A stretch of DNA of 64,000 nucleotides, taken from the NCBI RefSeq assembly GCF_932526225.1, contig NC_064042.1, forward strand, positions 14,395,040 through 14,459,039. The letters run 5' to 3'. The notes beneath the pieces were generated by a model. It was not told where the DNA came from. It did no database searches and saw only the letters and a list, made by a program, of their open reading frames with translations. Position numbers and translations under genes: made by a program. Source of the stretch: Nematostella vectensis. Taxonomy: Eukaryota > Cnidaria > Anthozoa > Actiniaria > Edwardsiidae. Shown here piece by piece: positions 34,427 to 46,700 of the stretch; positions within the stretch are counted from its first letter, which is position 1, and each line of letters starts with the position of its first letter.

Positions 34427-36253
34427 ATGCCTAAATTCGCTAACCAGAGACGCAGAAAGCGGCGTTTTTGTGGGAACCGCTTTACAGGAAGTCTCAATTT
34501 AGAGGAAAGCGAGTATAAGAGAGTTGAAAACAGTCCTAATGAGTCGGAAAACGAACCGAGTTGTTCGACTGACATGGAGCCTGTTCAAGAAGGCAATCCT
34601 GCAAAATCTGCTTCTTTTCGAAAGCTTTCGAAAACCGCTGTCGAGGCAGATACAGTGCCTAAACCTTCCCAATCCACTGCAAAGGTATCTGATGCTAAGG
34701 TGACTGGGTATCGTTTCGTGGATATGGACATTCTTAGCAATATTTTCGCTTTGCTACGATGTGGTGACTGTGGCGAGTTCTGCCTCGTGCTCGGGGAAGA
34801 CGAGCACAACCGGAAGGGTTGTGCCTCGAAGCTACGTCTAACCTGCCAGAACTGTGACTGGAAGCATATCACTTATACTTCGAAAGTTCAAGGGCAAAGT
34901 TATGAAGTGAATCGCAGACTGGTTTACAGCATGAGAACACTCGGAAAGGGACATACTGGAGCCAGAAAGTTATGTTTACTTATGAACATGCCGCCACCAC
35001 CTACTGCAAGGGCATTCACTAAAAACTCGCGCACACTGCTGAAGCATGTAAAGGAAATTGCAACCAAAAGTATGGGTGATTCTGCAAAAGAGCTTAAAGC
35101 AGATACATCGGATGGGCCAACCAATTGCGGTGCTTCATTCGATGGCACCTGGCAGAGAAGGGGCTTTTCATCTCTGAATGGCTGTGTCACCGGCATCTCT
35201 ATTGACACAGGGAAAGTTCTCGATGTAGAGGCCCTTACGGTGTCCTGCAAACAATGCAAGCTGCATGATCATCTAGATAAGGATAGCGAGGAATACAGTT
35301 TGTGGAAGGCAGATCACAACGACTGCAAGGCCAACTTTAGGGGTTCCGCACCTGCTATGGAGCCTGAGGGTGTACAGCGAATCTTTAATCGTTCTGTAGA
35401 GACCCACAATATCCGTTACACTGAATATTATGGTGATGGCGATTGCAAAAGCTTTAATAGAGTTGAGAAAGTCTATGAGGCTGACAATATTATAGTTAAG
35501 AAAAAGAAGTGTATTGGGCACGTACAGAAGAGAGTTGGTAACTCCCTTCGAAAACTGAAACGTGACATCCCAGGTCTAGGCGGCAAAGGCAAGCTAACCG
35601 ATGCACTCATTGACAAACTACAGAATTATTATGGCATTGCCATACGTTCAAATGTTGGAAACTTGGAGCAGATGCGTAAGGCAATTCATGCTAGTCTTAT
35701 GCATTGTGCTTCTAATGAAGCCAGAGTGCTGCATGACCACTGCCCGACTGGAAGCACAAGCTGGTGTAAATATCAGAAAGACAAAGCAGACCACACCAAT
35801 ACATTTAAGCACAGTGCTGGTCTGCCATTGGAGATACTGACCAAGGTAAAGCCAGTATATGTTAGGCTAAGTGAAGCCAGTCTGCTGGAGAAATGCCTAC
35901 ATGGCAAAACACAGAACCAGAATGAGAGTTTGAATGCAATGATTTGGCAGCGAGTGCCCAAGGAGGTGCATGTCGGCAGGGATATTCTGGAATTGGGCTT
36001 GTATGATGCTGTATGTCATTTTAACATGGGGTACAGCTCTGTACTAAGACTGTTGGAAGCCCTCAAAATCCCTGCCGGCAAATATACGGAAGCAGGCTGT
36101 GGCCTTGAGGATACTTCTAGAGTTCGGCTTGCAGAGTATAAAAGTAAGGAGGCATCTAAAAGAAGGAGAAAGGTCCTGAGAGGCAAAAGAAAAAAGAAAG
36201 AGGACAAGAAGAAGCAAGCTGAGGGCTCTCTGTATGATCCTGGTGGATTTTAG
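34427..36253 (+). CDS. Mutator-type transposase, single exon, intact
   Basis: Open reading frame of 608 codons from ATG 34427 (MPKFANQRRRKRRFCGNRFTG), chosen over the in-frame ATG at 34349 because family members I know begin near this basic segment and GNxFT. A Cys cluster (CGDC...CQNC) lies near residue 115-145. The catalytic signature is FDGTWQRRG (first Asp), YYGDGDCK (second Asp) and HGKTQNQNESLNAMIW (Glu). VGHVQKRVG, LGGKGKLTDALIDKLQNYYG and CPTGSTSWCKY are further family blocks. This is the 'Mutator-like transposase domain' type common in arthropods, molluscs and cnidarians, different from the SWIM-finger type at 22 kb. The C-terminus is a Lys/Arg-rich tail. No stop or frameshift. I did not find convincing inverted ends, so it may be an immobile or domesticated copy. 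Confidence 0.85.
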   Translation: MPKFANQRRRKRRFCGNRFTGSLNLEESEYKRVENSPNESENEPSCSTDMEPVQEGNPAKSASFRKLSKTAVEADTVPKPSQSTAKVSDAKVTGYRFVDMDILSNIFALLRCGDCGEFCLVLGEDEHNRKGCASKLRLTCQNCDWKHITYTSKVQGQSYEVNRRLVYSMRTLGKGHTGARKLCLLMNMPPPPTARAFTKNSRTLLKHVKEIATKSMGDSAKELKADTSDGPTNCGASFDGTWQRRGFSSLNGCVTGISIDTGKVLDVEALTVSCKQCKLHDHLDKDSEEYSLWKADHNDCKANFRGSAPAMEPEGVQRIFNRSVETHNIRYTEYYGDGDCKSFNRVEKVYEADNIIVKKKKCIGHVQKRVGNSLRKLKRDIPGLGGKGKLTDALIDKLQNYYGIAIRSNVGNLEQMRKAIHASLMHCASNEARVLHDHCPTGSTSWCKYQKDKADHTNTFKHSAGLPLEILTKVKPVYVRLSEASLLEKCLHGKTQNQNESLNAMIWQRVPKEVHVGRDILELGLYDAVCHFNMGYSSVLRLLEALKIPAGKYTEAGCGLEDTSRVRLAEYKSKEASKRRRKVLRGKRKKKEDKKKQAEGSLYDPGGF

Positions 36254-37949
36254 AAAGTATGATCGGAACACTGCCCTCATATTATGAATTTACACATTTA
36301 CGTTATCTTTAACTTGAGATTTCTCAAATTGTGAGATTTCCGTATATTAGTAATACTCTAACAGTGATATCTTCCAGAGAATTTGTTGGAATTGGCTATT
36401 TTTTTCAGGGGATGTGCAGTATATGTATTCTTATACACAGACCTAAAGGATAAACATTTGCTTTAAATCTCAAATTGAAAATAATTTTCAAACCTGACAA
36501 ACAAATATCCAAATATTAGTTTCTGACAAAATATTCCTCTAATTTGAAAAATATCACCAGGGTAATTTCTATACTTCATTGTATGCATATGTTGTAGTAG
36601 AAGATTTCCTAAAACTTTGGTGGCTATTGATAAAAAAATAAAGGAGTTATCACTGTAAGACTGGATACCATGATTTCGGGGTAATTAAGCCCCCCTGGTT
36701 GCCATAGCAACGCAATGTTTTGTCAAGTATGTCAATAAATTTATCTGATCACATAGGTTGTATGTATGTTGGTTAAAAATTATTCTAGTGCTTTTCAAAA
36801 AAAGTCACCCCTCAGGGTCTCACACCACCAGAGATCAGCAAACACAGCTCAAGACACAATTTATTCTAATCCTCCAGGTTCATTTTCATGGCCTCAAAAC
36901 ACAATGTCCACACCTTTAAGGCTTGTAAAACAACTTGCCGTTACAGATTGCAAAGCATTCTGGGAGACCCAGGGGAAAATTCACGAGGGGAGGGCCCTTC
37001 AACACCCCTCTCCCCAAAGTCAGATGTTTTTTTTTTGTCCTTTCACACCGAAGCCAAACAAATCAATTCCAGGTCATACAACCCAGAATAGCAGTGTAAA
37101 CAATTTTGGAATCAATTTGGTTTCAGAAAAGATTCACTACGAATCCACCTTTGCTTGCAAATATCCATAAGCACAACTCTCAATTATGCCCCAAAAGACT
37201 CCATGATGTCCCAGGACATTCTCTTAATATGCTAATAGCTGTATTTTTCATTAATAAAAATTGGAAAGCAATGAGAGCTATGTTTGACTTTGACGGGCTG
37301 TAAAAAACCTAATAAAAAAGGGGGAAGGTATCTGTTTTCAGTCTTTTTTTTTTCAATGGGTTAAATAAGATTTTAGATGGAAAGCAGCTAATGATGCTCT
37401 TTTCTACTCAGGTTTTAACAACAATTAGTATTTCATATATTTGAAAATGGCAAAATTTTCACGGGGGATGAGCTGTCTAGACCCCCTAAACAAATATCTA
37501 CATTCCTGAAAAATGGGCTCAAAATCAACTTTTCTCCTAGCTTAGTGGTGTTAAAGGTTTATGTGAATGTCTAAGTCAGTTCCTCCACCCCCACATTTTT
37601 TGTTCTGGGGCAGGGCCTTAATTTTATGTCGCCTTTTTAGGGGAGGTTCACCCTTTTTCATGCTATTGATTGGGGGAGGGTTGCAATTTTTGAACCACAA
37701 AAAAATTCAACTTAGCAATCCCCCCCTCCCCGTTAAATAATGACCTTTTCCTAAGCATATATAAGTATGCTAAATGGCCCGTATCCTTTACTTCTCTTCA
37801 TAATGTTCTATATTTGTTTATAATAATATTTATGCATCACAAACACTTGCTTTTGCTCTTTTAAATATCAAAATAACTTATCTGAGCCCCATCAAACTTT
37901 CATGAGATGTTTTATTTTCCCTTAGGCTTTTAGAGGAAGACTTTTTAAC
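36254..37949. other. Spacer without supported gene
   Basis: AT-rich 3' flank of the transposase, a palindrome gttgccatagcaac at 36699-36712, and C/T-rich stretches at 37570-37740. The ORF at 36766-37170 has no recognisable features. Confidence 0.5.
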
Positions 37950-40900
37950 ATGGCTACCAGCTCTGTGGATAATTTAGAAGACGAGAAGTATGTAGTTCTA
38001 CTTACATTTATAGCAAGTGTTTAACTAGTGGGTCACAATATAGGCAGCATGTATCTGTCATACAATAAACACATTCTTGGCTGGTTTTGAAAGATTTTTT
38101 TAAGTGACTTTGCCAAATGCTGTACAAATCGTGTATAGCATGTCTCTTCAATTTTGTTAAAAAATAGTATTGGGATATTTAAAGTGAAAGCAAAAATGAA
38201 TTATAATGATTTCATATTTTTATTTTAAAATGTCAAAAATAATAACAATGTTACCTGTTTTTCATCCGAGCTACAAGGTATAAAAATAAGGCTAAATTGT
38301 TTAATTAGAATAAATCATATTTTGATTTTGGTTTCTGACCCCTAAAAATAATAGATAGAACTGTATGAATAAAAAATTAATAAAATATAAAAAATTAAAT
38401 ATTTATCTTTTTTTCAGTGATAAAGATGAGACGTGGCCTGACATTGTTATTTCAGGGATTTGGGTAAGTATGAGAATGTAAGGCTGCCACATACTTCCTT
38501 AGCTTGGCCAAGATTTAGTAATCAGAGATGGCTTTTAGGAGAAGGAAATGTGACACTAAGGGCCCATGCCAAACATTTTTTTTTTGCGTGTGCAGAAATG
38601 CTTGAGGCAGGCACACGTACCCAAGGTTTGCTGAGGGAGGGGGGTGCGGTCATGGGCATGATATTGAGAATGACCTACTTTATGCATCCTAATAGTAAGG
38701 GAGGTGCTCATGCTTTTATTACTGGACAATCTGCTGGTTAAAGTGAATCATACAATGTCAGGAAACAGTGAATATTTTTTTCCAGGAGTCACTTACTTTG
38801 ACCATGATTTGTCAGTAGTTCTTCTTGATTTGTCGGTAGTTCTTCTTGATTTGTCGGTAGTTTCATCTTGACCCGCTAACCCGCTGCACCACCATAAAGC
38901 TCATCTTTTATAAGAGGGTGCATAAAGTCACCTGAGTATGAGTAATACTAAAAAAAAAGTTAAAGTTAAAGCCGCATTGTCACCAGTTTACTTCCAGAAT
39001 GCCGAGTAAAAATAGAATCCACACTATTTAAGAGGCCATCCGCTCTAAATTATCAATGTGTAGTTCCAGAAAATATCCATACCCTCCCCCCCCCCCCCCC
39101 CCCCCCCCATTGAGGGGACTGGAAATTCCGGGGGAGTGGGGGGTTCAAACGCCCATGAATTTCCAGAGGGGAGGGGGGTAAAATGCCCTTTTTCCTTAGC
39201 AGTTACTGTATTTATTTTTTCCAGGGGACTGGAAATTCAAGAGGGGTGGGGGTCATACCTCTGACCCCCTCAATAGGGGGGGGTGTGGGTATTTTCTGGA
39301 ACTACACAATCACATCCTCAAAGAAATTTCCAATACACGCATTGCTTTTACAATTGTGAATTTTTTTTTCGCGTTTTCCGTTGAGGATAATGTTATAAAA
39401 GAAACATCATAATGGCAACCACATTCGATAGGTGTCAGGTTAGTGTCAAGGGAGGTGCACCAATATGGTCACGTGATGTGTGTTGTCATCAATGATGTCA
39501 CTAAGAGAATTTTTTTTCTGACTATCAAAATAAATATATATTATATAATTCATAAAAAAACATTGTATGACAACCAAACTTGATCGTTGTCATGTATGTT
39601 TCAAGTGGGGTGCAAGGTGAGATTGTCATGTGACGTCATTGATGACGTCACTAAAGGTAAAACTGATGCCATCAAAAACAGAAAATATTCTTATATCATT
39701 AAAGAAACATTGCATGACAACTAAACTTGTCATGTCAAGGGTGGGGGAAGGGGGTGCAACAAAATGGTCATGTGATCTGTGAAGTCAAAGACGTCATTTT
39801 AAAAATTCAATATCTCATGTAGATGTCATGTAGCTCAAGGATATTTGTTGTGTGACGTCATCGGTAGCGTCGCAAGCAATCGTAAAGCTTTATGAAATAA
39901 CTGTACGAAAATAAGCAAATTTTGGGCTTAGAGGTTCGCTTTTAGACAATGCCTAAATCCATATATTACTCATAACTTTTGCTTTATATAGGAGAATGTG
40001 GCTGCGTTTTCTATTAAGGAAGCCAACGGCGATTACAACGCTGGAAACTTTCCAAAGGCCTTTATGCTGTTGTCGGAGGCTCTTTCCCTTTATATTAACT
40101 TTGGACTGCAAAACGACACACTGCTCATGAGAATCGTATGCCTCAGGGCAAGATGCTTTGCTAAAATGGTAAAACATCACTGAAATAATATAATATAATG
40201 TACTTTTATCTGCCCGTTTTTAACAAAGCACCCATTTTTAACAAAGGCTACACTCCATGTGACAACGTGAACTCATGTGTCGTAACCTGAAGTGGTTCAT
40301 GGTTCATGGGTATAAATGGCTAAATCCTGTTATCTGACAAACACGATAATGTTTATATAGAAACATGCTACAGTTCTAGTCCTGGATATTTGAAACCTTG
40401 TATTCCATTTTCTTTGATGCCAATCTTATCTGAAATAGGTGTTTTCCAATTGCAGTGTTGAATGGGGCAGCTTTGTTTCATAAATCACAGGTTGCGCAAG
40501 CATGTTTATAACTCACAGCTGAATGTCGGATAAGACAAATTCAAAATTCTTTTTGTTAAGGCTTGTTTTAGGCTGGTCTTCACAAATCTTCATATGACCT
40601 TGTTCCTCAAATAAACTCTGCACCGTAGATCGGTGTCTATTCGAGGGGGAGAGGGTAGTACAAAAATCTCAATCGTATATGCGGCGCCTGTTCCAGGGCG
40701 TTGCCTTGTGGGCATTGACGTCGAGAAGGGACCGCGATGTGAAGGCGAGATTAAAGAAAGAATTTTTCGTGTGATACGTGTGTCGCTTATTTTACTTCGT
40801 TTTAACATGTCGGCCGTTATGGCCGGTGTGCAGACAGCCCAAAGCCGGATTACCCCAATAGTGGAATTCTAGCATTAAAAGTTAGTATTGTAGTATTAGA

Positions 40901-43563
40901 CATTGATAACCGGTGCCAGCACGAGCGATGTGATTATTTGGGGCGATATTGTTACATTTTGTTGATTAATAGTGTACTTATTTCTTATTTGTTTACATAG
41001 GGATTCCTTGATGAAGCTTTAGAAGAAGCAACGCCTAGTAAGTTACCCCAAACCCCTCAATCTTTTCCTCCATTTTCCCTCTTCTCCTTTACCCATCTTC
41101 TCTCCGCACCCACCCTTAGAACTTCTTTTTCTTTTCCATTTGTTTTGTTGTCTACAGAGTTGAACCTTGCTGAATATTCTTATTTTCTAGCATCATCGAT
41201 TTTGGCCTCGATGGGGTGTCCTATGAAGTATTGGAAACTTCTCATTTTTATTGAGGAATCTGCAGGAAATATTCCCAATCACATGACATCTGCCTTCTTG
41301 CTATCCATCCTTGCTCGATCTACTCACCCCGATGTAAGTTATATTGTGTGATACTCCCTACAAACCTGAGAGAGCTTCACAGAAACCTTCACCTCAATCC
41401 CAATACTAGCCTGCATAGCAAGCGTTTCTGTGGTGTGGAGCTTCGGACGAAGAATGTAGCCGCGCTTGCCCTCTATTCCTGATAAAACTCCACAGAAACG
41501 CTTGCTACGCAGGCTATCCCAATCCCAACTCTAACTCATCCAAACTCTACCCGCCAGTGCTGAAAAACGCAAGACTAGTTCCAGTACCGCGCGGTTAAAC
41601 CAGCTTTTTTGTTTTGAAATGGCGGCTTTTTACCGGCGAACTGTCACATTTTGGCGAATGCTAAGAAAACTAGACCAAACCTAAGGCTATAATTTTCTTT
41701 AGGACTCCCTCATTATCACAAAAATCTGTCATCTTTTGTACAGTATGGTTTTAATGCTGTACAGTTAGTCAAATCAGCGACTGAAGTCAGCCTTTCGTAC
41801 CTTTTCTCGAACGATACAACACTACGATTGTGCTTGTTTTCGCCAGAGCACGCGCATGCGCATACGTTTTTCAGCACTGTCACTCTACCCAAATAACAGG
41901 GAAGGGAGAGGGCCATGGGAACGAGGTTTTCACTCAACTTTTTCTGAAATGTTATCCTGTTAACCATTGCCCAATAGAAATCCACCTAAGACCCCCACCC
42001 ACCTGTGTGACGGGGAGTATAGATATTTTCTGAAGTTCTTGTTTGTTATACCATCATATTATTAGCATTTTACTCAATTGATTTATTTAATTTATGTTAA
42101 TTTTACAGTCTGCCGCGCTCGCTGACGCATATGAACGCTGCAAACGAAAGTTAAGAAATGCAGTACGAGAGGTATGTAAAGATGATCAAATAGAATCGCG
42201 CTCATAGTAGCAGAACTCCTAGTCAAACTGATTGCTGCAAACATGCCAACAACTCTCCCGATAGTCGCGGGAGACTCCCGGCTTTTGCCCTTTACTCCCG
42301 GAGAAAAAAAAACAAAATTCCATATATTTACTGTAGTTGTTTTTTTTATTTCCCAGGATTGGCATTTATGTCATTGGCCCCTTTTTCCCATTTCCAGTAG
42401 CGTAGTCATACCATATATTTTTTGCCGAGTGAGGGGACTAGTGTGCAGACAGTTTACAAAAAGGTGTAAAATCCGGCGTAAGGCAATTCCTCGTCGAATG
42501 AAACACCGGGGAAGGAAGGAGAGGGGCCTCGCACTATAAGTTGTCATGTAGCATCATATTTTAGTTGTGTATGTTCACGTAAGGAAGCACAGGTTTACAA
42601 CATTTTTACTGAGGATACAATCACGCTTGTGATCATTTATTTATAGAACAAAAGTGTGGTTGATTTTTGCCTTGGAATGATGCTAATGGCAGCGCAACGG
42701 CTTCAGAACGAATTCCATTTACCTCAGATAGCAGCTCTGGTTTACACGGAGATTCTCTCCCTGTTTTACTCCACACCACTAGATGTTTACTATTTTAGAG
42801 CGGTTTGCTATCTGCAATTGGTAAGTCCTATTTATGTATGATTTCTGCTGAAAGATTTAATGCATGGTACATTAGAGCTGGATATTAAAAAGAGCCACTA
42901 GCCGCCAATTTGAAAAATACCAAGTGTAAAAGGCATTCATTTCCATCGGCTGTTTCGGGGGAGCTAGTTCGATATATTTTATATAATTTAGTTAATAACA
43001 GACTTTGCCTTTTTCAAGACTTTTCCATATAATTCGTCTTCCAATAATAAAAAAAATACATCAAAGCTGTGGCTCTAGGGCAACAAGTGTCTCCATGTAT
43101 GCAAAGCTTTTCACCGGGTGAAATCCCACGTTGGCATACCCCCTCGTCACCAGGCTGCCCAATGGCGGATCTAGGGGTCTAGGGGGAGGGCTACCCCTCA
43201 GAATCAATATTTTAGTATTAATAATTTGAAGCTTAAATCCACAAATTAAAATCACGCTTTACGTTTACCGGTAACTTAATAAAACTTCTTGGTGATAGTG
43301 CTTTGCGAAATTATTTTGTTTTCTAGCTCGCGCTGTTAATTCCTTATTTGAACACATTATATTCAATTTGCAGTGATTCGTTTGCTGGCCGCCATCTTAA
43401 GAATGCCAAAAAATTTCCCGAACGCTCGTCCCGGGCTCTTTTAGACCACAATGAAAACGCCATCTATTGATTGATATGACTTTAAGCATTACGTCCATTC
43501 CATAGGGTCGTTTTGACGATGCTGAAGACGACTGCCAGAAAGGTAGGTGCCCATTATTATTAT

Positions 43564-43595
<32 letters not shown>

Positions 43596-43648
43596 CCACC
43601 ACCACCATCATCGTCGTCGTCGTTGTCGTCGTCACCGACATCATCATT

Positions 43649-43711
<63 letters not shown>

Positions 43712-46700
43712 TTCTTCATCATCATCAACAACATAAAAGAATAATTACTATTTTGATATATCAAGCGATTGCCATCTTTGATCGACATCATACAAGCGGA
43801 GATTGGAACTTCTGATTGATTTAAAGTTCGATTAAAAAAGTTTGATTTCCGTACGTTCGATTGTGTTCGGTTGAGTTCGGTTCTCTTCGATCACCGAGCC
43901 GATTGCGAATAAATCGAACGAGTCGAATTTTCTTTATGTTTGTAAGTTTAAGCACGCACATAACATGGCACTTCAAATTGGCTTCCACAGCACGGTCCAG
44001 ATGTTGAACGAGTTCAAAACATTTTCATCAAATATTTGTGTTGAACGTACATGTTTTATCGTTCAGCCACTTGTCACAAAAAACATTGCGCGCGCTTCGT
44101 GATTTTATCCAATAAAAGCCCGAAATTCCCATGACGTCACTTTGATTTCTCGCGTTATGATAACGGAAAAAGTGCCCGCGCTCATGTTTTATGAAAAAGT
44201 TTTTGTGTTTAGCCACCTCCCAAAACATGCTCGCGCCAGATTTCGATTTCAATGTTTGACAAACATGTTGGAATGTTTAGCCAGGCCTTTTTTTACATAG
44301 AATATGGGAATAGAAAAAAATATATATGCGCAGCCCACACAAAGGAATTTCTTCCCTTTTCGCTCCACTACCCCACCCCTATCCTCCTGTTGCATGCGTT
44401 TTTCATCAAATGTTTTTCTTTCTATAGTTCTTTGCCGATATTCTGAGAATGTGGATGCAAGAGATCTGTTGGTAAAGATTAAAGAAATAAAGAGAAACAT
44501 CCACAGAGAGAAACAGAAGCATAACAATTTTGCTTCTTCTTTTGCTGGCCAAGCAACCGAGGTAAGGGAGGTAGTTCAACCACCAACCAAGGGGAGGGGC
44601 AGGGACGAGCGCCAGTCCCCCGCTTTTGAAAGTGCTGCCCCTCCCCCCCCCCCCCCCCCCCACTTTTCTGAGCGTATGTTTCTTTATATATGAACGTTTT
44701 TTTAAACCAACGGGTTCGAAGCGGCACATGTCCCGTGCATACAAACCTAGTTTTTTCCCCGCGTTATTATAAATAGTGCTTAAAGATTTGGAACCACCAC
44801 ACACCCCTTCCCCCTGAAACCACCAACCACTCCCCCCACCCCCCACCCCCACCCCTAAAAACCACCAAACACTTATGGGGCCACTCGGCCGCCCCTGCGC
44901 ACTATGCCAAAACGTGCCACACAGCGCTATACTGAAAACTATATTTAACAATTAGACTACGAGTTCGAGTTTGATAGAATTGTTTTAGTATAAATCCACT
45001 CACATATTGCCTTCAAATAAATGACTATTTTAATAATTCTCAGCAATAGATAACACAAACAACGAAAACAGTATTTTTACAAAATCAAAACAGCGCACGC
45101 TACACCACATCACAACACACCACAACACACCACACCCCACTACACCACACCATAACACAACACACCACGCCACGCCACACCCCACCCCACCCCACCACAA
45201 CACCACGCCACACCCAACCCCACAACACCACAACACACCACAACACACAACACCACAACACACCACAACATAGCACATTACAACACACCACAATACACCA
45301 CAACACATCACAACACATAACAACACACCACGCCACACCCCACCACATCACAACACACCTCAACACACCACACCACACCACAACATACCACAGCATACCA
45401 CACCACACCACGCTACACCACAACACGCCACACCACAACAGACCACAACACACCACAACACACCTCAACATACCACAACACACCACACCATGCCACGCCA
45501 CACCCCACTACACAACAACACACCACGACACACCACAACACACCACACCACGCTACACCACAACACACCACGCCATACCTCACCCAACCCCAAAACAACA
45601 CACCACACCACAGAACGCCATAACACGCCACACCTCAACACACCTTAACACACCACAACACACCTCAACACACCACAACACGCCACACCACACCACAACA
45701 CACCACAACACACCTCAACACACCACAACATACCATACCACAACACACCACGCTACACCACACCACAATACACCACACCACAATACACCACAACACACCA
45801 CAACACACCACAACACACCACACCTCAACACACCTCAACACACCACAACATACCACAGCATACCACACCACACCACAACACACCCCACTACACCACACCA
45901 TAACACAACACACCACGCCATGCCACACCCAACCCACACCACACCACAACATACCACAGAATACCACACCACAACACACAAAAACACGCTACACCACAAC
46001 AGACCACAACACACCTCAACACACCAGAACACACCACACCATGCCACGCCACACCCCACTACACCACAACACACCACACCACACCCCACTACACCACACC
46101 ATAACACAACACACAACGCCACACCCAACCCCACCACACCACAACATGCCACAGCACACCACAACACACCACGCCATACCTCACCCAACCCCAAAACAAC
46201 ACACCACACCACAGAACGCCATAACACGCCACACCTCAACACACCACAACACACCACACCATGCCATGCCACACCCCACTACACCACAACACACAACAAC
46301 ACACCCAACCCCACCCCACCACACCCCACCACACCACACCACAACACGCCACAACACACCACACCACACCACAACACACCTCAACACACCACAACACACC
46401 ACAACACACCTCAAAACACCACAACATACCATACCACAACACACCACACCACACCACAACACACCACAACACACCACACCACACCACACCACAACACACC
46501 ACACCACACCACAACACACCACAACACACCTCAACACACCACAACATACCATACCACAACACACCACACTACACCACACCACAATACACCACAACACACC
46601 TCAACACACCACAACATACCATACCACAACACACCACACTACACCACACCACAATACACCACAACACACCACAACACGCCACACCACACCACACCACACC

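Noticed and set aside
36766-37170. 134-codon ORF downstream of the Mutator transposase
   Set aside because: Composition and sequence look random; no domain, and overlapping ORFs in other frames.
43489-43815. Poly-His and poly-Met ORFs
   Set aside because: Translation of a CAT trinucleotide tract in an intron.
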